DNA from: CAVTWS01 sp964390555
GTDB taxonomy: Bacteria > Actinomycetota > Acidimicrobiia > Acidimicrobiales > SHLQ01
Length of the DNA: 56,889 nt
Reading direction: 5' to 3'
Assembly: GCA_964390555.1 (NCBI GenBank)
Contig: CAYMJU010000015.1
Span: 1 to 56,889 of the forward strand
Shown: positions 16,908 to 25,267 of the stretch, in pieces
Layout: every line of letters begins with the position of its first letter
Numbering within the stretch: the first letter of the stretch is position 1
Notes under the pieces: generated by a model
Told to the model about the DNA's origin: nothing
Databases searched by the model: none
What the model saw: the letters and a program-made list of their open reading frames with translations, nothing else
Translations under genes and position numbers: made by a program

Positions 16908-17834
16908 ATGACCTCTCGCGGTCGGCCGCGCATCTGCGTCGTCGGCTCCTCCATCATCGACCTGGTCGCCTACGCACCGCGGCTCCCCAAGGTCGGCGAG
17001 ACGATCCCCGGGTCCCGATTCGTCACCGGATTCGGCGGCAAGGGTGCCAACCAGGCCGTGATGGCCGCGCTGCTCGGAGCCGACGTCACCATGGTCGCCA
17101 AGATCGGTTCGGACACGTTCGGCGACGACTATCTCCAGAACTTCGCGGAGCGAGCGATCGACACGACCTACGTCAGCCGGTCGACGACCGCGTCGACCGG
17201 TGTCGCGCCGATATGGGTCGACGAGTCGACGGGCGCCAACTCCATCATCGTGGTGCTCGGCGCGAACGACGAGCTATCGCCCGTCGACGTTCGGGCTGCC
17301 GCGCCGGCGATCGAGGGTTCCGGTGTCGTCGTGGGCCAGTGGGAGGTACCGATCGAGTCGGTGACCGAGGCCTTCCGGATCGCCCGCGCCGCCGGGGTGA
17401 CCACCGTGTTCAACCCGGCGCCGGCTCGGGGGGCGATGCCCGACGATCTGTGGTCGTTGATCGACATCTTCTGCCCGAACGAGAGCGAGACCGAGCTGCT
17501 CACCGGGGCACCGGTTGCCACGAACGCCGAGGCGACCGTCGCGGCGCGGTCGCTGCTGCACCGCGGCGTCGGCTGCGTGGTGATGACCCTCGGCGAGCGG
17601 GGAGCCATCGTGGTCGACGACGACCGCGTGGCCGCATTCGCGGCGCCGTCGGTCACGCCGGTCGACACGACCGGTGCCGGCGACGCGTTCGTGGGCACCC
17701 TGGCCGTGATGATCGCCGCCGGAAACGCCATCGACGACGCCGTGCGAGTCGCTGTCGAGCTGGCCTCGGCCTCGGTGCAGATGCCCGGGACGCAGACCTC
17801 CTACACCGACCGTCGAGCCGACCCGCCGTGGTAG
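16908..17834 (+). CDS. Ribokinase-like PfkB carbohydrate kinase
   Basis: 308 residues, the length of ribokinases. The sugar-binding segment GFGGKGANQAVMAALLGADV is close to the ribokinase consensus, as is DTTGAGDAFVGTLAVMIA, which holds the catalytic Asp and anion hole. FNPAPAR and PNESETELLTG are also ribokinase signatures. It should phosphorylate D-ribose or a similar sugar at C5. It begins 27 bases after the MFS stop, so the two may form a uptake-and-phosphorylation pair. Other PfkB members (e.g. nucleoside kinases) cannot be excluded. Confidence 0.85.
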   Translation: MTSRGRPRICVVGSSIIDLVAYAPRLPKVGETIPGSRFVTGFGGKGANQAVMAALLGADVTMVAKIGSDTFGDDYLQNFAERAIDTTYVSRSTTASTGVAPIWVDESTGANSIIVVLGANDELSPVDVRAAAPAIEGSGVVVGQWEVPIESVTEAFRIARAAGVTTVFNPAPARGAMPDDLWSLIDIFCPNESETELLTGAPVATNAEATVAARSLLHRGVGCVVMTLGERGAIVVDDDRVAAFAAPSVTPVDTTGAGDAFVGTLAVMIAAGNAIDDAVRVAVELASASVQMPGTQTSYTDRRADPPW

Positions 17835-17931
17835 TGACCGCCAACGGGCAACCTGGACGGCGCGGGTCGGTGTCCGTACCATCGGTCTCAGGTCTGGGCG
17901 CCGGTCGCGACCCGAACGTGAAGGGACAGCC

Positions 17932-19641
17932 ATGCACGATCTGGTGATCAGGGGCGGCGTGGTCGTCGATGGAACGGGGGCGACCTCGATGCGGGCCGAC
18001 TTGGCGATCGACGCCGGTCGCATCACCGCGGTCGGCACCATCGAAGCCGGGGGTCGACAAGAGATCGACGCCACCGGGCAGGTCGTGACGCCCGGCTTCG
18101 TGGACATCCACACGCACTACGACGGCCAGGTGACGTGGGACCCCGCCTTGTCGCCGTCGAGCTGGCACGGGGTCACCACCCTCGTGCTCGGAAACTGCGG
18201 TGTCGGTTTCGCCCCCGTTCGACCCGACCGGCGCGATTGGCTGATCGGGCTCATGGAGGGCGTCGAGGACATCCCCGGCACCGCCCTGCACGACGGGATC
18301 CGGTGGGCGTGGGAGACGTTCCCCGAGTTCCTCGACGCCGTGGCCGCCGAAGCGTTGGCGCTCGATGTGGCGGCGCTCGCTCCCCACGGCGCGATTCGGG
18401 CTTACGTCATGGGTGACAGGGGCGCCCGCAACGAGCCGGCGACCCCTGCCGACCTCGATCGCATGGCCGCCATCGTGAAGGAGGCCGTCGAAGCCGGCGC
18501 CGTAGGGGTGTCAACCTCGCGCACGATCCTGCACCGGGCGATCGACGGCGAGCCGGTGCCGGGCACCTTCGCCGCCGACGACGAGCTGTTCGCCATCGGC
18601 CGGGCGCTCGCCGCGGCCGGTCGGGGAGTGTTCGAGCTGGCACCTGCGGGAATCCAGGGCGAGGACCTGCTCGCCCCCGACCGCGAGGTGGAGTGGATGC
18701 GGCGCCTGGCCGCCGAGATCGGCCGGCCGATCACCTACGGCCTCGTCCAGCACGACGTCGTGCCCGACGACTGGCGCCGGCTGCTCGATGTGGCCGGGGC
18801 GGCCCACGCCGACGGAGTGCCGTTACGGCCCCAGGTCGCGGGCCGGCCGATCGGCATGATGCTCGGGCTGCAGAGCTTCCACCCCTTCCGCACCCGACCC
18901 TCGTATCTGGCGATCGCCGACCTACCTCTCGACGACAGAGTGGCCCGGATGAAGAGTTCGTCGCTGCGCCAGGCCATCCTCGGCGAGGCCGACCTGGCCG
19001 CGATGCCGAGCTACGTCGGCATGGGGCTCGACCGGATCTTCTCGCTCGGCGACCCTCCGGAGTACGAGCCCGATCCCAGCACGTCGATCGCCGCCATGGC
19101 CCGCCGGGCCGGCCGTGACCCCTACGACCTGCTGTATGACCTGCTGCTCGAGCGGGACGGTCGGAACCTGGTCATGCGTCCGCTGCTCGGGTACAGCGAC
19201 TTCGATCTCGAACCGGTCCGAGCGATGCTCGAGCACCCGGCGACCGTGCTCGGCATCGGCGATGGCGGCGCCCACGTGCGGGTCATCTGCGACGCGAGCA
19301 CGCCCACGTGGATGCTGACGCATTGGGTCCGTGACCGCAGCCGCGGACCCAAGCTCACGATCGAGGCCGTGGTGCACAAGATGACCCTCAACAACGCCGA
19401 TCTCTACGGGATGAACGACCGTGGGGCTCTGCTACCGGGGCTCCGTGCCGACGTCAACGTCATCGACCTCGATCGGCTCTCCCTGCACGTGCCCGAGTTC
19501 CGGCACGACCTGCCGAGCGGGGCGGGTCGCCTCGTCCAAGCGGCGACTGGCTACACAGCGACGGTCGTAGCCGGTACGGTCACTCGGCGAAACGACAGCG
19601 ACACCGGGGCCCGACCCGGGACGCTAGTGAGGTCGGCATGA
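17932..19641 (+). CDS. D-aminoacylase-like amidohydrolase (N-acyl-D-amino-acid deacylase family)
   Basis: 569 residues from an ATG preceded by GAAGGGA. The amidohydrolase metal motif is TPGFVDIHTHYDGQVTWDP (HTH at 60-62), and the Cys ligand characteristic of the D-aminoacylase branch appears in LVLGNCGVGFAPV (C89). The late Asp-containing GIGDGGAHVRVICDAS and the C-terminal GLRADVNVIDLDRL complete the TIM-barrel and beta-sandwich pattern. Relatives hydrolyse N-acyl-D-amino acids, but many actinobacterial members of this length have no known substrate. It overlaps the next gene, a Rieske oxygenase, by four bases, so its product or substrate may be a compound attacked by that oxygenase. Confidence 0.85.
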   Translation: MHDLVIRGGVVVDGTGATSMRADLAIDAGRITAVGTIEAGGRQEIDATGQVVTPGFVDIHTHYDGQVTWDPALSPSSWHGVTTLVLGNCGVGFAPVRPDRRDWLIGLMEGVEDIPGTALHDGIRWAWETFPEFLDAVAAEALALDVAALAPHGAIRAYVMGDRGARNEPATPADLDRMAAIVKEAVEAGAVGVSTSRTILHRAIDGEPVPGTFAADDELFAIGRALAAAGRGVFELAPAGIQGEDLLAPDREVEWMRRLAAEIGRPITYGLVQHDVVPDDWRRLLDVAGAAHADGVPLRPQVAGRPIGMMLGLQSFHPFRTRPSYLAIADLPLDDRVARMKSSSLRQAILGEADLAAMPSYVGMGLDRIFSLGDPPEYEPDPSTSIAAMARRAGRDPYDLLYDLLLERDGRNLVMRPLLGYSDFDLEPVRAMLEHPATVLGIGDGGAHVRVICDASTPTWMLTHWVRDRSRGPKLTIEAVVHKMTLNNADLYGMNDRGALLPGLRADVNVIDLDRLSLHVPEFRHDLPSGAGRLVQAATGYTATVVAGTVTRRNDSDTGARPGTLVRSA

Positions 19642-20942
19642 CACTTCTCGACGATCCCCGGGCCGGCGAGCTCGAGGGGCTGGCCATCACGGCATCAGGC
19701 CTCGACCGCAGCCGGCCGACGCGCGTGCCCGTTCATCGCTACATATCGGCCGAGTGGATGGCTCGCGAGAACGAGCGAGTGTGGCCCAAAGCGTGGCAGG
19801 TCGCGTGCTCGCTCGATCACGTCGCCGAACCCGGCGACTTCTACGAGTACCGGGCCGGGTGGCTGTCGGTGATCGTGGTGCGAGGCGGTGACGGCGAGTT
19901 GCGGGCGTTCCAGAACGCGTGCCGACACCGGGGCAACTCGATCTGCCAAGGAGCGGGGTCAGGTCTCACCGAGCTCCGGTGTCCGTATCACCGATGGGCC
20001 TGGACGACCGAAGGGCGCCTGCGCGAGGTGCCGTCGCGCAAGGCGTTCGGTGTGCTCGACAACGACGAGTACGCCTTGTTCCCCGTCCAGGTGGACACGT
20101 GGGGGCGGCTGGTGTTCATCAATCTCGACATGGGTGCCATGCCGCTGGGGGAATGGCTCGAAGGGATCCCCGACGACGTGGCGTGGTGCCCGGTCGACGA
20201 CTACCGCTGCCAGGCCCTGATCGTTTCACCCATGCCGGCGAACTGGAAGGTTGTCGCCGAGGGATTCTCCGAGACCTACCACATCCAGGGAATCCATCGA
20301 GAGATGTTGGGGCACGTCGACGACGTCGATGCGCCCCAACGTCTCTGGCACCGCCATGGCATGTCCTACCAGAGCTACGGGGTCCCCTCACCGAGGCTCG
20401 GCCGCAACGTCGCGCCCGAAGTCGTGTGGGGCACGTGGATGAACAACATGGGTACCCGCCTCGGGCTCGAGCCCGGTGCGCCGATGCCGGCCATCCCCGA
20501 GGGTCAGACTGTGCAGGACGTCATCGCCGCGGGCATCGCGGCTCACCTGGCCCACGACGGTGTCGACGTGAGCGACTACGACAGCGTCCGCATGACCGCC
20601 ATCTCGCAGTACAACCTGTTCCCCAACGCCACGGTCTTGGTGATGCCCGACATGATCTCGGTGCTGTCGGCGCGGCCGGGGCTCACGCCCGACGACTGCC
20701 AGTTCGTGATGATGTCGTTGCGCCGAGTACCGCCCGGCGCACCCCGAACCCAACCGGTCACCGCCGAGATCCCGAGCGACACCAGTCTCGGCTTCGTGAT
20801 GAACCAGGACGTCGGGATCATGAAGACCGCCCAACGGGGCCTGCACCAGCCCGGTCTCACTCACCTGACGCTGTCGGCCGAGGAGTGCCGGGTCATCAAC
20901 TTGCACCGCAACCTCGAGGAGTGGTGCGCCGAGGGCATCTGA
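19638..20942 (+). CDS. Rieske non-haem iron aromatic-ring-hydroxylating oxygenase, alpha subunit
   Basis: 434 residues. The Rieske [2Fe-2S] centre is C95-x-H97 (ACRHRGNSIC) and C115-x2-H118 (LRCPYHRW). The catalytic mononuclear-iron histidines lie in NWKVVAEGFSETYHIQGIH (H215, H220). The QYNLFPNATVLV block is the family's substrate-channel strand. Its length and layout match ring-hydroxylating oxygenase large subunits or single-component demethylases. No beta subunit, ferredoxin or reductase gene is nearby, so it either acts as a homomultimer or borrows electron carriers encoded elsewhere. It is translationally coupled to the amidohydrolase upstream. Confidence 0.9.
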   Translation: MTLLDDPRAGELEGLAITASGLDRSRPTRVPVHRYISAEWMARENERVWPKAWQVACSLDHVAEPGDFYEYRAGWLSVIVVRGGDGELRAFQNACRHRGNSICQGAGSGLTELRCPYHRWAWTTEGRLREVPSRKAFGVLDNDEYALFPVQVDTWGRLVFINLDMGAMPLGEWLEGIPDDVAWCPVDDYRCQALIVSPMPANWKVVAEGFSETYHIQGIHREMLGHVDDVDAPQRLWHRHGMSYQSYGVPSPRLGRNVAPEVVWGTWMNNMGTRLGLEPGAPMPAIPEGQTVQDVIAAGIAAHLAHDGVDVSDYDSVRMTAISQYNLFPNATVLVMPDMISVLSARPGLTPDDCQFVMMSLRRVPPGAPRTQPVTAEIPSDTSLGFVMNQDVGIMKTAQRGLHQPGLTHLTLSAEECRVINLHRNLEEWCAEGI

Positions 20943-20963
20943 GCGCGTCCCCCAGCGGCTATC

Positions 20964-21767
20964 TCACCACAGCATCGATGCGCCGCCGTTGGGGCGCAAC
21001 ACCTGGCCGGTGACGAATTTCGCCGCGTCGCTCGCCAGATAGAGCATGGCGAAGGCCTGGTCGTTCGGCTCACCGGGGATGTTCATGGCGGCGATCTTGG
21101 CCCGCATCCCGACGTACGCGGCCTTCCGCTCGGGGTCGACGGTCCCATCGGTCCGCAGCACATGGCGCTCGTTCATCGGCGTGTCGGTCCACCCGGGCGC
21201 GATGGTGTTGACCCGCACCTGGTGAGGCGCGATCTCGGCGGCCAGGGACCGGCTGTACTGGGCCGCGGCGGCCTTGGCGGTGGCATAGGCGATCATGAAC
21301 GGGGTCGCCATGTCGACGGCGCCGCTCGTGATCGAGATGATGCTCCCGCGGCGGCGCGGGAGCATGGCCCGGGCGGCCGCTTGGCAACCGAACACCACAC
21401 CGCGAAAGTTGACGGCGTGGACTCGATCGAGCTCATCCTCGCTCACATCGAGCGGTCCGGACTCGGTGATGATCCCGGCGTTGTTGATCATGACGTCGAG
21501 TTGGCCGTGACGCTCCACGACGCCGTCCACTAGCGCGTCGACATCGGCTCGGATCGACACGTCGACCGTCGCCGCCTCACACGAAAGGCCAACCGCCCGA
21601 AGCGCCTCGGCGGTCTCGGCGACCAGGTCGGCCCGATTGTCGGCGATCACCACGTGGGCCCCGGCGTCGCCGAGCAACGCGGCGCCGGCCCGGCCGAGGC
21701 CTCGGGCGCCGCCGGTGATGATGGCGATGCGGCCGCTCAGGTCGAAGGTTTCGTGAACTATGCCCAT
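20964..21767 (-). CDS. Short-chain dehydrogenase/reductase (SDR)
   Basis: 267 residues if translation begins at ATG 21767 (MGIVHETFDLSGRIAIITGG). A longer frame exists but would overlap the upstream ligase gene with non-family sequence. TGGARGLG is the glycine loop, MINNAGI the NNAG motif, and IAYATAKAAA holds the catalytic Tyr and Lys, with Ser in SITSGAV. The C-terminus KFVTGQVLRPNGGASMLW is typical. It lies 35 bases downstream of the acyl-CoA ligase and is last in the menB operon, but no SDR step is known in menaquinone synthesis, so its role there is unclear. Confidence 0.85.
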   Translation of the reverse strand: MGIVHETFDLSGRIAIITGGARGLGRAGAALLGDAGAHVVIADNRADLVAETAEALRAVGLSCEAATVDVSIRADVDALVDGVVERHGQLDVMINNAGIITESGPLDVSEDELDRVHAVNFRGVVFGCQAAARAMLPRRRGSIISITSGAVDMATPFMIAYATAKAAAAQYSRSLAAEIAPHQVRVNTIAPGWTDTPMNERHVLRTDGTVDPERKAAYVGMRAKIAAMNIPGEPNDQAFAMLYLASDAAKFVTGQVLRPNGGASMLW

Positions 21768-21802
21768 CGCCCCATCATTACCCGAGAGGCCCCCTCTCAC
21801 TG

Positions 21803-23227
21803 TCAACCGGTGAGGGCGCGGCGGACCACCTTGCCGGCGGCGTTGCGGGGCAGAGCGTCGACGATCGTCCACTGCTCGGGCACCTTGTAGCCGGCGAGGT
21901 GACGGCGCGCGTAGACCCGCAGGTCGGCACTGCGGATCGGCCGCGCCGGATCGGTCGCGACCACGAACGCGACCACACGCTGGCCGAGGCGGTCGTCGGG
22001 CACACCTAGCACCGCCGCCTCACGAACCCCCGGGTGGCCGGCGAGTACCCGCTCGACCTCGTCGGGGTAGACGTTCTCGCCGCCCCGGGTGATGACGTCG
22101 CCGATCCGACCACTGAGATAGAGATAGCCGTCGGTGTCCATCCGGCCCAGATCGCCGGTGCGCAGCCATCCGGCGGAGTCCGGGAGAAACAGGTGCGGCG
22201 CCCTCGCCCAGACCTCGCCGATGCCGTCGGTGTCGGGCGCGTCGATGACGAGTTCCACGGTGTCCACCGCCCGCCCCTGGGAGGCGAGGAGGCGACGGTC
22301 ACCGGCCGCCGCCCGACGGTGGTCAGCAGCCGACAGGCTGGTGATAGGCGTGCCTTCGGTCTGGCCGTACACCTGCACGACGGCGACATCGGGCCAGCAG
22401 GTCAAGAGCCGCTCCAGGGTGTCGGCGCGAACCGGCGCGGCGCCGTAGTGCATGTGGCGTAGCTGACCGGGGTCGGGGCGCCCTCGATCGAGCAGCATCT
22501 CGAGCATGGTGGGAACCAGCAGTGCGTGGGTGATTCCGCCGGCGATCGCGGCGTCCCACCCGCGGAGTGCGAACGACGGCAGCGGCCGGATCCCGACGCC
22601 AGAGGCCAGAGCGACCATCAACATCCCGGCCCCGGCGCTGTGATGAAACGGTGAAGCCGACGCGTACAGCGCACCGGGCTCGAAGTCGAACAGAGCGGCC
22701 GCCAGGCGGGTCCGCTGCGCCAGCCGATCCTGCCGGTAGGGGACCGCCTTGGGCACCCCGGTCGTGCCCGACGTGTGGATGATCAACGCGACGTCGGCCG
22801 GGTCCGGTTCGAGGTCGAGCACCCGATCCGACGTCTCGAAACGATCGGGCAGGATGTGGACAACGATCGACGATCCGACCGCGGCGGCGCGGGCGGCGGC
22901 CTCGTGGCCGGGTTCGGTAGCGAGCACCGTGGCTCCGAGCGGGCCGAGGCACGCGCTGAGCTCGCCGGGCGTCAGTCTCGGGTTCAGGGGAGCAAGTGGA
23001 CGGCTGGATCCGGCCGCGCCGATCATCAGCGCCAGCGTCTCGGGCCGCGCGGTGAGCAGAGCCGCAACCGGTTGGCGATCGTGGGCACCGATCTGGTCGA
23101 GCCACGATGCGGCGCCACGGGACTGCGCAGCCAGCTCGGGCCCAGACCATTCGATGTGGTCGTCGGCGACGGCGAGGCCGGACTCGGCGAGTCGAGCGGC
23201 GACCAGCTGGGACCAGGTGGTGAGCAC
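21803..23227 (-). CDS. AMP-forming acyl-CoA ligase, possible o-succinylbenzoate-CoA ligase (MenE)
   Basis: 474 residues from GTG 23227 (VLTTWSQLVAARL); an in-frame GTG at 23293 would add 22 unfamiliar residues. The ATP-binding P-loop is IIHTSGTTGVPKAVPY, the adenylation strand VYGQTEGTPIT, and the hinge region LYLSGRIGDVITRGGENVYPDEVE. The catalytic Lys lies in PRNAAGKVVRR. This is a standard ANL-superfamily acyl-CoA synthetase. The position directly after menB argues for MenE, which activates o-succinylbenzoate just before the MenB step. The sequence itself does not separate MenE from medium- or short-chain acyl-CoA ligases. Confidence 0.8.
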   Translation of the reverse strand: MLTTWSQLVAARLAESGLAVADDHIEWSGPELAAQSRGAASWLDQIGAHDRQPVAALLTARPETLALMIGAAGSSRPLAPLNPRLTPGELSACLGPLGATVLATEPGHEAAARAAAVGSSIVVHILPDRFETSDRVLDLEPDPADVALIIHTSGTTGVPKAVPYRQDRLAQRTRLAAALFDFEPGALYASASPFHHSAGAGMLMVALASGVGIRPLPSFALRGWDAAIAGGITHALLVPTMLEMLLDRGRPDPGQLRHMHYGAAPVRADTLERLLTCWPDVAVVQVYGQTEGTPITSLSAADHRRAAAGDRRLLASQGRAVDTVELVIDAPDTDGIGEVWARAPHLFLPDSAGWLRTGDLGRMDTDGYLYLSGRIGDVITRGGENVYPDEVERVLAGHPGVREAAVLGVPDDRLGQRVVAFVVATDPARPIRSADLRVYARRHLAGYKVPEQWTIVDALPRNAAGKVVRRALTG

Positions 23228-23317
23228 GGGACACCACTTGACAACGAATGTCGGTGGTCCGCAAACCGCAGCGCCACCGCCGGAGAACTGCACCAGAAGT
23301 GGTCCTCGACCGTGGGA

Positions 23318-23351
23318 ACGGATCAGAAGTGGTAACGGATCAGAAGTGGTA
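23318..23351. repeat. Tandem 17-bp duplication at the end of menB
   Basis: Two perfect adjacent copies of a 17-base unit (ACGGATCAGAAGTGGTA) lie at 23318-23334 and 23335-23351. A degenerate third piece, CAGAAGTGGTCC, starts at 23294. On the coding strand the unit contains the last codons and stop of menB (TACCACTTCTGA), so the 3' end of the gene has been duplicated downstream. This may reflect slippage. Confidence 0.85.
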
Positions 23352-24239
23352 GGGGAAAGGTGACCAGTCGGGCGGGCGCTTCTCCAGAAACGCGTCGCGT
23401 CCCTCCTGGGCCTCGTCGGTCATGTAGGCGAGCCGGGTTGCCTCGCCGGCGAACACCTGCTGGCCGACCAGCCCATCGTCGATCAGGTTGAAGGCGAACT
23501 TGGCCATACGTTGCGCGGTCGGGCTCTTGCCGTTGACCACCCGCGCCCATTCGAGCGCCACCCGTTCGAGGTCGTGGTGGTCGACGACCTTGTTGACCGC
23601 GCCCATCGCGAAGGCCTCGTCGGCCGTGTACTCCAGGCCGAGGAAGAAGATCTCCCTCGCGAACTTCTGACCCACCTGGCGGGCGAGATAGGCCGATCCG
23701 AACCCGCCGTCGAAGCTGGCCACATCGGTGTCGGTCTGTTTGAACCGAGCGTGCTGGCGGCTGGCGATGGTGAGGTCGGCCACAACGTGGAGGCTGTGCC
23801 CCCCACCAGCCGCCCACCCGGGGACCACGCAGATGACGACCTTGGGCATGAAGCGGATCAGCCGTTGGACCTCGAGGATGTGGAGTCGCCCGGTACGAGC
23901 CGGATCGATCGAGGCCGGGTCGTCACCGTGGGCGTAGCGGTAACCGTCTCGACCCCGGATGCGCTGATCGCCGCCCGAGCAGAACGCCCAGCCGCCATCT
24001 CGGGGCGACGGGCCGTTGCCGGTGAGCAAGATGCAGCCGACATCGGTCGACATGCGGGCGTGGTCGAGGGCCCGGTACAGCTCGTCGACCGTCGACGGCC
24101 GGAAGGCGTTGCGGACCTCGGGCCGATCGAAGGCGATGCGAACCGTGCCCTGATCGAGCGCCCGGTGGTAAGTGATGTCGGTGAACGTGAAGCCGGGCAC
24201 CTCGGCCCACGCTTTCTCGTCGAACAGCTCCGAGACCAT
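23340..24239 (-). CDS. menB: 1,4-dihydroxy-2-naphthoyl-CoA synthase
   Basis: 299 residues, the length of actinobacterial MenB. It closes the naphthoate ring of o-succinylbenzoyl-CoA in menaquinone synthesis and has the crotonase fold. Diagnostic blocks are RPEVRNAFRPSTVDELYRAL, GGWAFCSGGDQRIRGRDGY, LHILEVQRLIRFMPKVVI and FDGGFGSAYLARQVGQKFAR, which closely resemble the mycobacterial enzyme. The C-terminal tail, KRPPDWSPFPYHF, is also typical. It heads a minus-strand operon with an acyl-CoA ligase (probably MenE) and an SDR. Other men genes are not in the window. Confidence 0.96.
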   Translation of the reverse strand: MVSELFDEKAWAEVPGFTFTDITYHRALDQGTVRIAFDRPEVRNAFRPSTVDELYRALDHARMSTDVGCILLTGNGPSPRDGGWAFCSGGDQRIRGRDGYRYAHGDDPASIDPARTGRLHILEVQRLIRFMPKVVICVVPGWAAGGGHSLHVVADLTIASRQHARFKQTDTDVASFDGGFGSAYLARQVGQKFAREIFFLGLEYTADEAFAMGAVNKVVDHHDLERVALEWARVVNGKSPTAQRMAKFAFNLIDDGLVGQQVFAGEATRLAYMTDEAQEGRDAFLEKRPPDWSPFPYHF

Positions 24240-24320
24240 TTGGCTCTGCCTCGTCTCCTGGCCGGCCCCGTTACCGGGCGGGCCGAGTGTACGGCAGGTC
24301 GTCTGGTAGACAAGGACCCC

Positions 24321-24635
24321 ATGGAGGTTCGCCTGATCGATCGCCTAGTCGTCCGGCCGGGTGCTCTCGGCGAGTTCCGGCGCCGCTTCGAGCTCGACTA
24401 CCGCCCGGCCGCGGCCGCTCGGGGCATGGAGTTGGTCGGTCGCTGGTCGAGCCCGCCCGTCGAGGTCGACGGCGAACCGACCGAAATCACTCTGGTGTGG
24501 TCCGTCGATGGGCCGACCGGCTTCTTCACCATGCGGGGACACGCGGCGCGCGATCCAACCGTCGGCGCGTTCTGGGAGGAGTGCGCGGCGCTACTGGTCG
24601 ATCGGTACCGCTCGGTCGCGGGGGAGTGGCCATGA
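24321..24635 (+). CDS. Small ferredoxin-fold protein (NIPSNAP-like), function unknown
   Basis: 104 residues. The pattern LIDRLVVRPGALGEFRRRFELDY, then GMELVGRWSSPPVEVDG and ITLVWSVDG, matches one half of a dimeric alpha/beta ferredoxin-fold protein such as NIPSNAP or EthD. Such proteins often accompany catabolic oxidoreductases. The stop overlaps the next gene's start (24632), so the two are co-translated. It is divergent from menB with an 81-base gap. No catalytic residues could be named. Confidence 0.65.
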   Translation: MEVRLIDRLVVRPGALGEFRRRFELDYRPAAAARGMELVGRWSSPPVEVDGEPTEITLVWSVDGPTGFFTMRGHAARDPTVGAFWEECAALLVDRYRSVAGEWP

Positions 24636-25267
24636 CCTCGTTCGTGGGCCTGATCCGGTCCTCGCGCCAACCCGATCTCGACGAGATCCTGGCCGCTTTG
24701 CCTGGTGTTCGCCGATCGCACCTTGGCATAGACCTGCTGGGCAGCGTCGGTGGTCGCGGGCTGCTGTGGCACGCCGAGTCGATCAGCTCCCTCGAAGTGA
24801 TACAAGGCACGCTCGAACGCTCCGAGGTCGATGCCAACATCGTCGAGGTGGTCAAGCTCGTCGACCAGAACACCGGCGACGGGTCGATCGGGCCGTGCAT
24901 TCTCCGGACGCTGCTCCTCGTCGTCCGGCCCGACGTCGAGTGGCGCGTCGTCGAGCGGTTCGAGCGCGACCTGGCCCGTATGCCGCGGCACGTTCCCGGC
25001 ATCGTCAACTGGCGACTAAGCCGCGTCCGCGGTCGGGGTCCGTTCACCCACTCGTGGGAACAGGAGTACCGGGCGGTCGAGGATCTGCGCGTCGGCTACA
25101 TGGTGAGCCCATACCACTGGGGGTGGGTCGACCGGTGGTTCGATCCCGAGCACCCGGAATGCATCGTCGAGTCGCGCCTGGCGCACGTGTTCGTCAACGC
25201 CGCCGAGTCGGTACTCGACAGTCAGCCTTCGTCTTCGCAGCGCGTCGCCAGGTCGCCGTTGTCGTAG
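24632..25267 (+). CDS. Dabb (stress-responsive alpha/beta-barrel) family protein
   Basis: 211 residues. The second half, NWRLSRVRGRGPFTHSWEQE followed by DLRVGYMVSPYHWGWVDRWF and HPECIVESRLAHVF, fits the Dabb domain with its conserved 'THswE.e' and 'YM.sPyHw..vD.wf.pE.p' blocks. The first half looks like a degenerate second copy (RRSHLGIDLLGSVGGRGLL). Dabb proteins form dimeric barrels. A few are catalysts, while most in Actinomycetota lack an assigned role. The end of this gene overlaps the convergent lipoprotein gene by 46 bases. Confidence 0.75.
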   Translation: MTSFVGLIRSSRQPDLDEILAALPGVRRSHLGIDLLGSVGGRGLLWHAESISSLEVIQGTLERSEVDANIVEVVKLVDQNTGDGSIGPCILRTLLLVVRPDVEWRVVERFERDLARMPRHVPGIVNWRLSRVRGRGPFTHSWEQEYRAVEDLRVGYMVSPYHWGWVDRWFDPEHPECIVESRLAHVFVNAAESVLDSQPSSSQRVARSPLS

